In this document: piece after piece, positions 33,539 through 45,942 of the stretch
Layout: each line of letters begins with the position of its first letter
Numbering within the stretch: position 1 is the first letter of the stretch
Origin: Hypericum androsaemum
Lineage: Eukaryota > Streptophyta > Magnoliopsida > Malpighiales > Hypericaceae
NCBI GenBank assembly: GCA_963995505.1
Contig: OZ023181.1
Span: forward strand, 12,520,221-12,584,220
Direction: 5' to 3'
DNA: 64,000 nucleotides
The notes under the pieces: model-generated
The model's input: only the letters and a program-made list of their open reading frames with translations
Database searches by the model: none
What the model was told of the DNA's origin: nothing
Made by a program: the position numbers and the translations under genes

Positions 33539-36500
33539 ATGTCGCATGAAGGTCAAACTATGGAAAACATAGACCTTAAGTTATTAGTGGATGCCTTGGC
33601 CGGGAAGCTCGAGCGGATGGTGCAAGCTCAGATGGAGCCTTTGCAACTACGCGTGGATGCCGTGGAGAATTCTCGTGACAACCCCCATACGCGAGGCGAA
33701 CTCCAAAGGCGTAGGAGAGGAGTACCTATTGGAGAATCGAGCGGAGCTGATTCTGAATCTGAAGAAGGCGTAGGCTCTACAAGGAGTCTTAGGAGAGCAA
33801 GAACAAACCGTCCACCTAGGGAGGCAAGGCCAAAGAGAGACGACAACATAGGGAGTATCAAACTGAAGATACCTTCCTTTGCTGGTCGTTCTGACCCGGA
33901 GGCGTACTTAGAGTGGGAGAAGAAGATTGAGTTCGTGTTTGATTGCCACAATAGCTCCGAAGAAAAGAAGGTAAAACTTGCCATCACCGAATTCACTGAT
34001 TATGCTATAACTTGGTGGGATCAACTTGTGACTAGCAGGAGGAGAAATAGAGAACGCCCTATAGCTACTTGGGAAGACATGAAAGTGGTGATGAGGAAGA
34101 GATTTGTTCCAAGTCACTACTATAGAGAGCTGTATAAGAAGTTACAAGGAATGAGGCAAGGAAGTTTGAGTGTGGAGGAGTATTTCAAACAGATGGAGAT
34201 GGCCATGATAAGAGCTGATATAGATGAAGATAGAGAAGTTACAATGGCAAGGTTCTTGAATGGACTCAATCCTGAAATTCAAGACAAAGTTGAGTTGCAA
34301 CACTATGTGGAGTTGGAGGACATGGTGCATATGGCAACGAAAATTGAGAAGCAACTCAAGAGAGGAGAGGGGAGAACAAAAGCTACATCGAATTCTACTT
34401 GGAAGCCAAACTACCAAAAGAAGTTTGACAAGCCACAAGCAGCCAAAGTAGAGCATAAATCCGAGAGTTCTCAAGCTAATTCTCAAAAGAAAGTGGAAGT
34501 CACTCCAGCTAGGAACCGTGACATCAAGTGCTTTAAGTGTCAAGGAAGAGGGCACATCTTAAGTCAATGCCCTAACAAGCAAGCAATGGTGATCAAGGAA
34601 AGTGGAGAGATTGAAACTGAAGAAGAGGATTCGGAGCATGAAAGCATGCCTTCTTTGGAGGAAGTATCCGAGGAAGAGTACCAAGCTGCTGAGAGGCTTA
34701 CTCTTGTGTCTAGAAGAGCATTGAATGTGCAAGTAAAAGAGGAAAATGATGTGGCTCAAAGAGAAAATATTTTTCACACAAGGTGCTATGTCAAAGACAA
34801 GGTGTGTAGTGTCATCATAGATGGAGGAAGTTGTGCTAATGTCGCAAGCACTACTATGGTGGAGAAGTTGGGGTTGCTCACTGGAAAACACCCTAAGCCT
34901 TACAAACTACAATGGCTGAATGATAGTGGAGAAGTACGAGTGATGAAGCAAGTATTGGTAACATTCCGCATTGGCAACTATGAGGATGAAGTGTTGTGTG
35001 ATGTTGTACCAATGCAAGCTGGTCACCTATTGTTAGGAAGGCCATGGCAGTTTGATAGGAAAGTGCATCATGATGGCTACACCAACAAATACTCATTTAT
35101 ACTTAAGAAGAGAGTAATCACCTTGGCACCCTTGTCACCATCACAAGTTTGTGAAGATCAACGACTGTTGCAACAAGAAAGTGATGAGCAAAGAGAGCGT
35201 GACAAAAAGAAAAAGAATGAGTGGAGAGAAGAAGCCGAAAAAAGGATAAGAAAAACGGCCAATGGAGAGGAAAAGATTGAGAAAATAAAAGAAGCCGGAA
35301 AAACAGAAATTAAAACGGCCAAAGAGAGAAAAAACGAGAGTTGGAAAAAGAGTTACTATGTGGGAACAAGTGATATTAAGCAAGCATGCTTTGCAAAGAA
35401 GCCTATGATCTTACTTCGGTATAGGGAGGCACTTTTAAACACTAACGAGCTTGAACCACATGTACCTAGTACGGTTGTGTCTCTTTTGCAGGATTACAAG
35501 GATGTCTTTCCCGACGAGCTACCACCTGGTTTGCCACCTATTCGTGGGATTGAACATCAAATAGACTTTGTCCCGGGAGCTACCATACCTAACCGTCCCG
35601 CATATAGAAGCAATCCTGAAGAGACAAAGGAGCTTGAGAAGCAAGTCAATGAGCTATTGGAGAAAGGGTACGTAAGAGAGAGCATGAGTCCATGTGCTGT
35701 TCCAGTCCTACTTGTGCCCAAGAAGGATAAAACATGGAGAATGTGTGTTGATTGCCGAGCAGTCAACAACATAACGGTAAAATATCGTCACCCTATCCCT
35801 CGTTTAGATGACATGTTAGATGAGTTGCATGGTTCTTGCATGTTTTCTAAGATTGATTTGAAGAGTGGTTATCATCAAATTAGGATGAAAGAAGGAGATG
35901 AGTGGAAGACTGCTTTCAAAACTAAGTATGGGTTGTATGAGTGGATGGTCATGCCATTTGGTTTGTCCAACGCACCTAGCACGTTTATGCGACTCATGAA
36001 TCATGTTCTACGTCCATTCATTGGTAAATTTGTAGTTGTTTACTTTGATGATATACTCATTTATAGCAAGAGCATGGAGGATCATCTAGAACATTTGAAA
36101 TCTGTCTTAGATGCACTTAGAGAAGAACAATTGTTTGCTAACTTGAAGAAGTGCACCTTTTGTACGGATAAGCTTGTATTCTTGGGTTTCGTTGTTGGAG
36201 CTAACGGAATAAAGGTTGATGAAGAAAAGATCCGAGCTATCCGTGAATGGCCAAGCCCTACAAGTGTTGCTAATGTTAGGAGCTTTCATGGACTAGCTAG
36301 TTTTTATAGGAGATTTGTGAAGGACTTTAGTAGCATAGCCGCACCCATAACTGAAGTCATCAAGAAGAACGTGGGCTTTACTTGGGGAGAAGCTCAAGAG
36401 AAGGCTTTCCAACTACTAAAAGGGAAGTTGACTAATGCACCCTTGTTAGCTTTACCTAATTTCTCTAAGACTTTTGAAATAGAGTGTGATGCTTCTGGTG

Positions 36501-38326
36501 TAGGAATTGGAGCTGTCCTTATGCAAGAAGGAAGACCCATTGCATACTTTAGTGAGAAACTAAGTGGTGCAACCTTGAATTACCCGACCTATGACAAGGA
36601 GTTGTACGCACTAGTTCGAGCATTGGAGACGTGGCAGCATTACTTGTGGCCAAAGGAGTTTGTGATTCACACTGATCATGAGTCACTCAAGCACTTAAAG
36701 GGGCAACACAAGCTGAACAAGAGGCATGCACGATGGGTGGAATTCATTGAGACATTTCCTTATGTCATTCGCTACAAGCAAGGTAAGGAAAATGTAGTGG
36801 CTGATGCACTATCACGAAGGTACGCCTTGATCTCAACTCTTGATGCTAAACTACTTGGCTTTGAACACATTAAGGAGATGTATGTTGATGATGTTGATTT
36901 TGGCGAGTTGTTTAGATCAACTGAAAGAAGTGCATTTGGTAAGTTCTTTCGTAATGAAGGTTACCTATTTCGTGAAAACAAACTTTGTGTGCCTAATTGT
37001 TCGATGCGAGAATTACTAATTCAGGAGGCACATGGAGGTGGCTTAATGGGGCATTTTGGAATTGCAAAGACCTTGGCAATGCTACAAGATCATTTCTTTT
37101 GGCCACACATGAAGAGAGACGTTGAGAGAGTTTGTGGTCGTTGCATCACTTGCAAGCAAGCCAAGTCAAAGGTAAAACCCCATGGTTTGTACACCCCACT
37201 ACCTATACCTAGTGAGCCCTGGATTGATATCTCTATGGATTTTGTGTTAGGCCTACCTAGGACTAAGCGTGGAAGAGATTCAATTTTTGTGGTAGTGGAT
37301 AGGTTTTCTAAGATGGCACATTTCATTCCATGTCATAAAACTGATGATGCTTCAAACATTGCTGATTTGTTCTTTAGAGAGGTTGTTAGGTTACATGGCA
37401 TGCCTAGGACAATTATCTCTGATAGAGATGCTAAATTCCTAAGTTACTTTTGGAAGACCTTGTGGTGCAAGTTAGGTACTAAGTTGTTGTTTTCTACTAC
37501 TTGTCATCCTCAAACTGATGGTCAAACTGAAGTAGTAAATAGGACTTTGTCTACACTTTTGAGAGCACTTATTAAGCATAACATTAAGACTTGGGAAGAT
37601 TGTTTGCCTCATGTTGAGTTTTCTTATAATCGTTCTGTCCATTCAGCTACTCAATTCTCACCATTTGAGCTTGTTTATGGATTTAATCCTTTGACTCCAT
37701 TGGATTTATCACCTCTACCTTCGAGTGAGCATGTTAACTTAGATGGCAAGAAGAAAGCTGAATTTGTCAAGCAGTTACATGGGAAAGCTAGAATGAACAT
37801 CGAGAAGCGCACGGAGCACTATGCAAGGCAAGCAAACAAAGGAAGGCACAAGGTTGTCTTTGAGCCGGGCGATTGGGTTTGGCTACATATGAGGAAGGAG
37901 CGTTTTCCTGTCCAAAGACGTTCAAAGTTGCTACCACGGGGAGATGGTCCATTCCAAGTGCTAGAACGCATTAATGATAATGCCTACAAGCTAGACCTTC
38001 CGGGTGAGTATAGTGTAAGTGCTTCGTTTAATGTGGCTGACTTGAGTCCGTTTGATGTAGGTGATGATTTGAGGACAAATCCTTTTCAAGAGGAGGGGAA
38101 TGATGTGAGCAAGCCTAAGGACGCACCTACTATCAAGCTTGTAGACTCGAAGCAAGTTCAAGTTCCGATTGGGCCAATGACAAGAGCACGAGCTAGGAAG
38201 TTGCAATCTGACTTCAATGGATTAATGGAAGAAGTTTGGGCTCAATCAAGTGCGTGGAGGACCAAGGACGTCCAAGAAGCCCAAGGGAGGCCCATGCACG
38301 TTTTGGAAGCTGAATGGGAGGCTTGA
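33539..38326 (+). CDS. gag-pol: Gag-Pol polyprotein of H (intact)
   Basis: The ORF is 1595 codons, collinear with F and nearly identical. The CCHC ([14 protein letters not shown]), protease [18 protein letters not shown], RNase H and integrase HHCC and D,D,E motifs are all present. Small differences include [10 protein letters not shown] for [10 protein letters not shown] in the linker and VEFSYNRS for VEFAYNRS in integrase. The last ~75 codons come from the 3' LTR and end VLEAEWEA. Nothing seen would inactivate it. Confidence 0.95.
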   Translation: MSHEGQTMENIDLKLLVDALAGKLERMVQAQMEPLQLRVDAVENSRDNPHTRGELQRRRRGVPIGESSGADSESEEGVGSTRSLRRARTNRPPREARPKRDDNIGSIKLKIPSFAGRSDPEAYLEWEKKIEFVFDCHNSSEEKKVKLAITEFTDYAITWWDQLVTSRRRNRERPIATWEDMKVVMRKRFVPSHYYRELYKKLQGMRQGSLSVEEYFKQMEMAMIRADIDEDREVTMARFLNGLNPEIQDKVELQHYVELEDMVHMATKIEKQLKRGEGRTKATSNSTWKPNYQKKFDKPQAAKVEHKSESSQANSQKKVEVTPARNRDIKCFKCQGRGHILSQCPNKQAMVIKESGEIETEEEDSEHESMPSLEEVSEEEYQAAERLTLVSRRALNVQVKEENDVAQRENIFHTRCYVKDKVCSVIIDGGSCANVASTTMVEKLGLLTGKHPKPYKLQWLNDSGEVRVMKQVLVTFRIGNYEDEVLCDVVPMQAGHLLLGRPWQFDRKVHHDGYTNKYSFILKKRVITLAPLSPSQVCEDQRLLQQESDEQRERDKKKKNEWREEAEKRIRKTANGEEKIEKIKEAGKTEIKTAKERKNESWKKSYYVGTSDIKQACFAKKPMILLRYREALLNTNELEPHVPSTVVSLLQDYKDVFPDELPPGLPPIRGIEHQIDFVPGATIPNRPAYRSNPEETKELEKQVNELLEKGYVRESMSPCAVPVLLVPKKDKTWRMCVDCRAVNNITVKYRHPIPRLDDMLDELHGSCMFSKIDLKSGYHQIRMKEGDEWKTAFKTKYGLYEWMVMPFGLSNAPSTFMRLMNHVLRPFIGKFVVVYFDDILIYSKSMEDHLEHLKSVLDALREEQLFANLKKCTFCTDKLVFLGFVVGANGIKVDEEKIRAIREWPSPTSVANVRSFHGLASFYRRFVKDFSSIAAPITEVIKKNVGFTWGEAQEKAFQLLKGKLTNAPLLALPNFSKTFEIECDASGVGIGAVLMQEGRPIAYFSEKLSGATLNYPTYDKELYALVRALETWQHYLWPKEFVIHTDHESLKHLKGQHKLNKRHARWVEFIETFPYVIRYKQGKENVVADALSRRYALISTLDAKLLGFEHIKEMYVDDVDFGELFRSTERSAFGKFFRNEGYLFRENKLCVPNCSMRELLIQEAHGGGLMGHFGIAKTLAMLQDHFFWPHMKRDVERVCGRCITCKQAKSKVKPHGLYTPLPIPSEPWIDISMDFVLGLPRTKRGRDSIFVVVDRFSKMAHFIPCHKTDDASNIADLFFREVVRLHGMPRTIISDRDAKFLSYFWKTLWCKLGTKLLFSTTCHPQTDGQTEVVNRTLSTLLRALIKHNIKTWEDCLPHVEFSYNRSVHSATQFSPFELVYGFNPLTPLDLSPLPSSEHVNLDGKKKAEFVKQLHGKARMNIEKRTEHYARQANKGRHKVVFEPGDWVWLHMRKERFPVQRRSKLLPRGDGPFQVLERINDNAYKLDLPGEYSVSASFNVADLSPFDVGDDLRTNPFQEEGNDVSKPKDAPTIKLVDSKQVQVPIGPMTRARARKLQSDFNGLMEEVWAQSSAWRTKDVQEAQGRPMHVLEAEWEA

Positions 38327-38904
38327 CATGCACGTAAGCTTCTAGATGCATGCGCACATGGAGAATCAAGAAGAATCAGCCTATTTAGTCCGTGCATCTA
38401 TTTGTTTTGGACGTGCACCTAGTAGCTATTCTATTAGATATTATTTGCTTATATTATTCCTTATTTAGTTGAATAAGTTCGGCCAGAATCTCTTTAGAAT
38501 AAGAAAGAATTTTGGCCAGCCTTAAACTCCTTATTTGGAGTTAGTTTCGTTTAGGAAAGTTGTAAGACATGAGGAGCCTATATAAAGAGGCGTCCCCCTT
38601 CAATAAAGAGCACAACAATTCGGAAATTGCTTAGCATTGGCTAATTGAGAGTTTTGATACTCGTTTGTTCTTGCCTAGGCTGGTGAGTCGTCTTGGCTAG
38701 AATTTATCTTTCACTTATCAAGCGGATCATCCATCCCCGCTCGTGGCGTGATACGACCTTAGGTCAAGGTTCAGAAGCTCTTGCAGCGGGTTAAGGTTCA
38801 ATTTCGTGCCTTAGTTCTTGTGAGTTCTTGTGAGTTGTGATCTGTTCCATTCTAAAGTAACAAACGGTCCGAGTTGTGAGTCTTTTCCGCGAAGATTCAT
38901 ATCA
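38101..38904 (+). repeat. 3' LTR of H
   Basis: This 804-bp partner of 32097-32900 shows almost no differences by eye. It is followed by TSD GGAAT. Confidence 0.95.
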
Positions 38905-38908
38905 GGAA

Positions 38909-39519
38909 TGATATGAATCTGATCAGCAAGAAGATTAATTTCGTTTTTGAGGTTTTTGAGTCTGTTTAGGAAGTTAATTATATGTTATTTTCGTTTTATA
39001 AAAGTTCTAGTCTCTTTAGGAAGTCAATAATTTGAGAATTTCGTTTATTTAAGAGTTCAAGTCAGTTTAGGAATGTGATTATGTGATAATCACGTTTTTA
39101 GCAATCATAGGAGTACTAGACTTGTTTTCCTTTTTAGTTTTCCTTTTTAAGTCATATTTATCTAGTTAGAAGTTATATTTAATTAGGAATCTCTTTGTAA
39201 CAATCTGCCTATATATAAAGGCTTTATCAATGAGAATGGGGAGAATAATTTGAGTACAAAAACGTGGGCTTTGCTCTCATGGTTCTTTGGAACTGTTCGA
39301 ACACAGCGGAGGGATTCCGTTCGTTCACCTTCGACTTATCAAGCGGATCTACATCACCGTTTGTGGCGTCTTCATCAATCAAGGTTCTTGTTTCCCTACA
39401 GCAGCGGGTCGAGGTTGTTCATACCGAGGTTCTTGCAAAGGTGCAAACAATGGGTTGAGATTTCCATCAATCTGAACGTAGATAGATCCGGCTTTCGCGT
39501 GGATCCGTAACGAGATTCA
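38909..39519 (+). repeat. LTR J (single, inside K)
   Basis: An ~611-bp sequence runs from TGATATGAATC to GAGATTCA. With H removed it directly follows the polypurine tract at 32083-32095, so it reads as the 3' LTR of the element that carries the unrecognised ORF. Its second half is clearly related to LTR L (minus, 9086-9440). It includes GAACACAGCGGA and the ACTTATCAAGCGGAT...CCGTTTGTGGCGTC module at 39334-39370. No matching 5' LTR exists in the window: K's LTR stands in that place. The right edge may be 39519 or 39521. Confidence 0.75.
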
Positions 39520-40263
39520 CAAACTGATGGTCAAACTGAAGTTGTGAATTGGGAGGAATGTTTGCCACATGTTGAATTTGCTTACAATCGATCAGTTCAT
39601 TCTGCTACTCAATTCTCACCATTTGAGCTTGTTTATGGATTTAATCCTTTGACTCCATTGGATTTGTCACCTTTACCTTTGAGTGAGCATGTTAATTTAG
39701 ATGGCAAGAAGAAGGCAGAATTTGTCAAGCAATTACATGAAAAGGCAAGGCTGAATATTGAGAAGAGAACGGAGCACTATGCAAGGCAAGCCAACAAAGG
39801 ACGGCAATAAGTTGTCTTTGAGCCTGGTGAATGGGTTTGGTTGCATATGCGAAAGGAGCGTTTTCCCGTTCAACGTCGCTCCAAGTTACTACCTCGTGGA
39901 GATGGTCCATTCCAAGTTTTAGAGCGCATTAATGACAATGCCTACAAGCTTGATCTACCTGGTGAGTATAATGTAAGTGCTACATTTAATGTTGCTGACT
40001 TAAGCCCTTTTGATGCAGGTGAAGATTTGAGGGCAAATCCTTTTCAAGAGAGGGGGAATGATGTGAGACCATCCAACAACGAGCATGGAGCATTGCGTGT
40101 TCCAATTGGGCCGATTACAAGAGCACGGGCCAAGAAGCTTCGAGCTGAACTGAATGGATTTATTGAAGGCATTCGGACTCAAGTTGAATCAAGCAAGCCC
40201 AAGGACGACCTAGAAGGCCATGTTAAGCCCATACACGTTATTGGTGTTATTTTAGAAGCCTAG
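39520..40263 (+). pseudogene. pol: Integrase C-terminal remnant of K with LTR-encoded tail
   Basis: Sequence resumes inside integrase at the conserved [10 protein letters not shown]. It then lacks 51 bp (17 codons) relative to F before [22 protein letters not shown] stop at 39808-39810 (after ANKGRQ) interrupts it. The same frame resumes and reads the C-terminal domain ([20 protein letters not shown]), the polypurine tract (40046-40058) and then the LTR tail with VPIGPITRARAKKL, ending at 40263. All of gag to the integrase core is gone. It is the native 3' end of K. Confidence 0.88.
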
Positions 40264-40870
40264 CATGCGCAAGATTCTTTTGGATGCATGCAAACAGAAT
40301 TTCAACTTATCTTGGACATGCATCCCTAAATTTTAGGAACTTCTTTTCCTATGTTTTAGGACGTGATATTTACTAGATATTCTAGTATCTATCTTAGTTT
40401 AGTTTGTTTTTCCTACTTAGTGAATAATTAGGCCAGAATCCCTTTTATTTAGGAAGGTGAGTTTTGGCCAGCTTTGAACTCCTTATTTGGAGTTAGTTTT
40501 TGTTTAGGAATGTTTGAGACTTTTGGGGAATATATAAAGGGACTCCTAGCAATAAAAACGTGGACAACCTTTTTATTCATTCAGAATATACTTAGCTATT
40601 GCTAGTTTGTGAGTTTTGATACTCATTGTGTGTTCTTGGTTAGGCTAGTGCGTCGCTTAGCTAGGGCAACGTATTTCACTTATCAAACAGATTATCCACC
40701 TCTGTTTGTGGCGTGATTCGACTTAAGGACTTGGGTTCTTGACTTCCATTGTTCGGGTTGCGGTGAGACATCACCAAGGTTCGTGCATTGCGTAGTTGGA
40801 GTTGGAGTCTTTCTCATCCATCAAGTAGCAGCGGTCCGTTCGTGTGGAATTCCCAGCGAGTTTTACATCA
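40059..40870 (+). repeat. 3' LTR of K
   Basis: This 812-bp partner of 23357-24168 is followed by TSD GGAAG (40871-40875) and then satellite. Differences from the 5' LTR include GGGGAATATATAAAG for GGGGCCTATATAAAG next to the TATA box. Confidence 0.95.
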
Positions 40871-43800
40871 GGAAGTTCTTGCCTTTTTTACTCTTTTCTT
40901 ATCTTATCTTGCCTTTTCTTGCCTTATCTTGCCTTTTCATTCCTTATCTTGCCTTTTCTTGTGTTATCTTGTCTTTTCTTGACTTCCCTATCCTTTTCTT
41001 TCGATTTCTTGCCTTTCCTTCCCTTTCTTGCCTTTTCTTCCTTTATCTTGCATTTTATTACATTATCTTGATTTTTCTTGCCTTATCTTGCCTTTTCCTT
41101 GCCTTTTCTTGCCTCTCCTTCCCTTTTCTTGCCTTATCTTGCCATTTTCTTGCCTTATTTTGCATTTTATTATCTTTGCAAGTCTTTTCTTGCTTTATCT
41201 TGCCTTTTCATGCCTATGCCTTTTATCACCTTATCTTTCCTTTTCTGGCCTTATCTTGCCTTTTCTTACCTTTATCTTGCCTTTTCTTGCCTTTTCATGC
41301 CTTTTCCTTGCCTTTTCATGCCTTTTCCTTGCCTTTTCTTGCCTTTTCTTTCCTTATCTTGCCTTTTCTTGCCGTTTCCTTGCCTTTTCTTGCCTCATCT
41401 TTCCTTTTCCTTCCTTTCCATCCCTTTTCTTGCCTTATCTTACATTTTCTTGCCTTTTCTTGCTATTTCTTTGCCTTTTCTTTCCTTTTCTTGCCTTATC
41501 ATGCATTATCTTGCCTTTTCCATGCCTTTTATTTCCTTTTCTTACCCTTTTCTTGCCTTTTCTTTTTTTTTCTTTCCTTTTCTTGCCTTTTCTTGCCTTA
41601 TCTTTCCTTTTCTTGCATTTTCATGCCTTTTCCACGCCTATTCTTGCTTTCTCTTTCCTTTTCTTGCCTTTTCCTTACCTTATCTTGCCTTTTCTTAACT
41701 TTTTTGGCCTTTTCTTGCCTTATCTTTCCTTTTCTTGCCTTTTCATGCCTTTTCCATGCCTATTCTTGCTTTCTCTTTCCTTTTCTTGCCTTTTCCTTGC
41801 CTTATCTTGCCTTTTCTTAACTTTTCAGCATTTTCTTGCCTTTTCATGCCATTTCTTGCCTTTTATTTCTTTTTAGCCTTTTCATGCCTTTTCCTGGCCT
41901 TTTCTTGCCTTATCTTGGAATTTCTTACCTTTTTTAGTGGTTTCTTGCCTTATCTTGCCTTTTCTTTACTTATCTTGCCTTTTCATTCCTTATTTTCCCT
42001 TTTCATGCGTTATATTGCCTTTTCTTGCCTTTTCTATCCTTTTCTTTCCATTTCTTGCCTTTCCTTCCCTTTTCATGCCTTTTCTTTCCTTATCTAGCCT
42101 TTTCCTCGCCTATTCTTCCCTTTTCTTACCTTATCTTGCCTTTTCTTGCCTCATCTTTCCTTTTCATTCCTTTAATTGCCTTTCCTTTCCTTTTCTTGCC
42201 TTATCTTGGCTTTTCTTTCCTTATCTTACCATTTTATTCCTTATCATGCTTCTTACATTTTCTTTCCTTTTCTTGCCTTTTCATGCGTTTTCTTTCCTTT
42301 TCCTTGCCTTTTCCTTGCCTTTTCTTGCCTTTTCTTTCCTAATCTTACCATCTTGCCTTTTTTTTACCTTTTCTTGCCCTTTCTTGCCTTTTCATGCCAT
42401 TTCTTGTCTTTTCATGCCTTTTCATGCCATTTCCTTGCCTTTTCCTGCCTTTTCTTTCCTTATCCTTGCCTTTTCTTTCCTTTGCTTGCCTTAGCTTGCC
42501 TCATCTTTCCTTTTCTTGCCTTTCGTTTCCTTTTCTTGCCTTATCTTACCTTTTCTTGCTTTATCTTGCCTTTTCCTTGCCTTTTGTTTCCTTTTCTTGC
42601 CTTATCTTACCTTTTCTTGCTTTATCTTGCCTTTTCCTTGCCTTTTCTTTCCTTTTCTTGCCTTATCATGTCTTAACTTTACTTATCTAGCCTTTTCTTA
42701 CCTTTTCTTGCCTTTTTCTTACCTTTTCCATGCCTTTTCTTTCCTTTTCTTGCCTTTTTCTTGCCTTTTCTTGCCTTTTCCTTTCCTTTTCTTGCCTTTT
42801 CCTTGTCTTTTCCTTGCCTTTCCTTGCCTTTTCCTTGCCTTTTCTTTCCTTATTTTGCCTTCTCTTACCTTTTCCTTGCCTTTTCAGGCCTTTTCTTTGC
42901 CTTTTCTTTCCTTTTCTTGCCTTTTCAGGCCTTTTCTTGCCTTTTCTTTCCTTATCTTGCCTTTTCTTTCCCTTTCTTGCCTTATCTTGCCTTATCTTGC
43001 CTTTTCTTGCCTCATCTTTCCTTTTCTTTCCTTTCCATCCATTTCTTGCCTTATCTCGCCTTTTCTTGCCTTATCTTGCCTTTTCTTGCCTTTTCTTACC
43101 CTATCTTGCCTTTTCTTGCATTTTCATGCCTTTTCTTGCCTTTTCGTTCCTTTTCTTGCCTTTAAATACCTTTTCCTTCCCTTTTCTTGCCTCATCCTTC
43201 CTTTTCTCTCCTTTTCTTGCCTTATCTTGCCCTACCTTACCTTTTTTTGCCTCATCTTGCCTTTTATTGCCTTTGCATTGCCATTTCTTTCCTTATCTTG
43301 CCTTTTCTTACCTTTTCCTTGCCTTTTCTTTCCTTTTCTTGCCTTATCTTGCCTTTTCTTGCCTCATCATTCCTTTTCTTTCCTTTTCTTACATTCCATC
43401 AACTTTCTTGCCTTATCTTGCCTTTTCTATCCGTATCATGCATTATCTTGCCTTTTCTTGTCTTTTCCTTACCTTTTCTTGCCTTATCTTGCCTTTTCTT
43501 TTCTTTTCTTTCCTTTTCTTGCCTTTTCATGCCTTTTCTTGTCTTTTCTTGCCTTATCTTTCCTTTTCTTTCTTTTTCATGCCTTTTCCATGCTTTTTCT
43601 TGCCTTTTATTTCCTTTTCTTGCCTTATCTCGCCTTTCCCTTCCTTTATCGTGCCTTATCTTGCTTATTCTTTAATTTTCTTGCATTTTCTTGGCTTTTC
43701 ATGCCTATTCTTGCCTTTTCTTGCCTTATCTTACCTTTTCATTCCTTATCTTGCCTTTTCTTACCTTAACTTGCCATTTCTTGCCTTTTTCTTGCCTTAT

Positions 43801-44632
43801 CTTGCGTTTTCATGCCTTCTCTTTCCTTATCTTGTCTTTTCCTTGCCTTTTCTTTCCTTTTCTTGCCTCATCTTTCCTTTTCATTCCTTTTTTTGCCTTT
43901 CCTTCCCTTTTCTTGCCTTTTCTTTCCTTATCTTGCCTTTTCTTGCCTCATCTTACCATTTTATTCCTTATCTTGCCTTTTCGTTCCTTTTATTTCCTTA
44001 TCTTGCCTTTAAATGCCTTTTCCTTCCCTTTTCTTTCCTTTTTTGCCTCATCCATCCTTTTCTTTCCTTATTTTGGCTTTTCTTGCCTCATCTTACCATT
44101 TTATTCCTTATCTTACCTTTTCTTACCTTTTCATGCCTTTTCATGTCTTTTCTTTCCTTATCTTGCCTTTTCATGCCTATTCCTTGCCTTTTCTTTCATT
44201 TTCTTGCCTTATCTTGCCTTCTCTTGCCTCATCTTTCCTTTTCTTGCCTTTCCTTCCCTAATCTTGCCTTTTCTTGCCTTGTCTTGCCTTTTCTTTCCTT
44301 TTGTTGTCGTATCATGTCTTAACTTTCCTTATCTTGCCTTTTCTTGCCTTTTCCTTGCCTTTTACTTGCCTTATCTTGCCTTTTCTTTCCATTTCTTTCC
44401 ATTTGTTTCCTTTTCTTTTCTTGCCTTATCTTGTCTTTTCTTTCCTTTTCTTGCCTTTTCTTACCTTTTCGTGCCTTTTCTTTCCTTTCCTTTCCTTTTC
44501 ATGCCTTTTCCTTGCCTTATCTTTGCTTTTCTTGCCTTTTCCTTGCCTTTTCTTACCTTACTTTGCCATTCCATTTCTTTCCTTTTCTCTCCTCATCTTG
44601 CCTTTTCTTTCCTTTTCTTACCTTTTGCCATT
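40871..44632. repeat. 10-bp satellite array, block 3
   Basis: About 3.76 kb of degenerate TTGCCTTTTC-type units, the longest block. The period is mostly 10 bp with 5-bp (CTTTT) sub-structure and frequent T/A or G/T changes at fixed unit positions. Plus-strand frames are open for hundreds of codons (one exceeds 500) purely because the unit lacks stop trinucleotides. It ends where pararetroviral coat-protein sequence begins near 44632. Confidence 0.95.
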
Positions 44633-45942
44633 CCATTTACTTGAGCTATTTCTTGTTTGAGATTATTAATCTCTGTTTTTAATTGAGGGAGGCTTGGTTG
44701 TTCTTGTGAGGCTTCAGATCGAATTCTATTTAAGACATTCTGAAGAGAATACCTGGTAGTGTGTTCTTCAACCTTTTTAGCCAATTTTGGAGTTGATGAG
44801 GCCCTTTTGCTCCTTTTTTGTGAGGAGGTTGAGGCAACTTGGGTAGCCTTCTTGTTTATTTGTTCCCTTATGAGTTGTTGTTTGAACTCATTATCTGGTA
44901 ATTTATCCAAGATTTCCAAGAAATAGTCTTGCTCGGCGGTGAGCGTGTTATCGCTTAATCCTAATAGGTTATGAGATAGGCAATTGTCACAATCGCAGCT
45001 ACTACCACAACCTTCAGAATCAGAGGAAGAAGACGAAGTCGAGCTATTTTCTGTTGTCTCTTCGTCATCGTGCTCAAGATTGACAACTAAATCATCTCTA
45101 TGATACTCATTTAAAAGGAGTTGGCAGAGGGACCTTTTAAGGCCTTCATCCAATTGTAGAGCATTAATTTTCTTTTTAACTCGGCAGTCCTTTTGGAAAT
45201 GCCCAACTTTTCCACACTTATAGCAGACCGGGGCTTTTCTATTAAAGGATTCTGAGGTGTTTTTGTAGTTCTCAAAATTCCTTTTGTGCCGTTTAGACCA
45301 TTTCTTGGTAGATGTATAATCTGCTTTTAAACTTTTAAATTTGGATTTTTTAAATCTCTTATCTTTTCTTTTGCCTGTGGTGGAACCTGTCTTCCAAAGT
45401 GGTGGATAACCAATTTGTTCAAAGAAATCTCCTAGGACTTGCTTATTATTGAGCTTGTTTCTTTCTAGGAGCTTTTTTATTTTTATATCATTACACAAGG
45501 CTATACCCTCAGCTGTGACAACAGCGGCTAAATCTCCATAGGTAAGCCTAGAATAGGATATTCTACCATTATTGTCTCTAAGGCGAGTTCTTACCCGCTC
45601 GGCAAACATGGCTGGTAAGCCGGAGATAAATTTTTCTTTCCAAAAATCTTCATTACAGTCTGATCTTGTTATGACTTTGGAGAAGAAAACATCTTTATAC
45701 CATCTAAAATGAGATAGAGATGGGCACTTACGATTCATTAGCTGTTCTTGAGTACGGTCTTGCATGAGACTCGCAGCTCCAATAAAATGAGTAGCTATTT
45801 TATAGACGAGGGTGTTAACCGCATCAGAAACGAGAGCAGTATGCTCAAGTATGTTATTTGTTCCTTCTTCTTTAATGAAGGTGGCATTCAGGATGCCATT
45901 TTTTGCTTCCTTGGTGAGATAAAAGTCCCACCAACCATGCAG
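44632..45942 (-). pseudogene. Pararetroviral coat (capsid) protein region
   Basis: The minus frame is open from 45942 downwards; a conventional ATG is at 45765. Upstream of that ATG the same frame reads HGWWDFYLT, resembling the GWWD(N/F)YLT segment of caulimovirid capsids. Downstream is a basic stretch and a CCHC zinc knuckle CYKCGKVGHFQKDC, the RNA-binding hallmark. A serine/acidic tract and a helical C-terminal segment (EINNLKQEIAQ) follow. The frame then runs without a stop into satellite, so the apparent C-terminus (GKKRKEKAR) is satellite-derived. It is separated from the upstream region by an in-frame TAA at 45943. Confidence 0.85.

Larger units (their letters stand above)
32097..38904 (+). 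mobile_element. Element H: intact A-family Ty3/gypsy element
   Basis: A 6808-bp element with two 804-bp LTRs (32097-32900, 38101-38904) and perfect TSD GGAAT (32092-32096, 38905-38909). The primer site is at 32903-32914 and the polypurine tract at 38088-38100. It has a 1595-codon ORF. It is inserted at the boundary between the polypurine tract and LTR J, in the same orientation as F and only ~0.7 kb of host sequence away. It looks structurally autonomous. Confidence 0.96.
23357..40870 (+). mobile_element. Element K: composite LTR element in the satellite, hosting F and H
   Basis: K is bounded by 812-bp LTRs at 23357-24168 and 40059-40870, with perfect TSD GGAAG (23352-23356, 40871-40875). 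Without F, H and their duplications, K is about 3.85 kb. It contains a primer site, purine-rich leader, a ~280-codon unrecognised ORF, a polypurine tract followed by foreign LTR J, an integrase C-terminal remnant, and its own polypurine tract. K LTRs show more differences (six or seven by eye) than those of F and H, in agreement with the nesting order. Confidence 0.9.

Noticed and set aside
40783..44682. Plus-strand ORFs up to 530 codons across satellite block 3.
   Set aside because: Same cause as in block 1: low-complexity repeat without stop trinucleotides.
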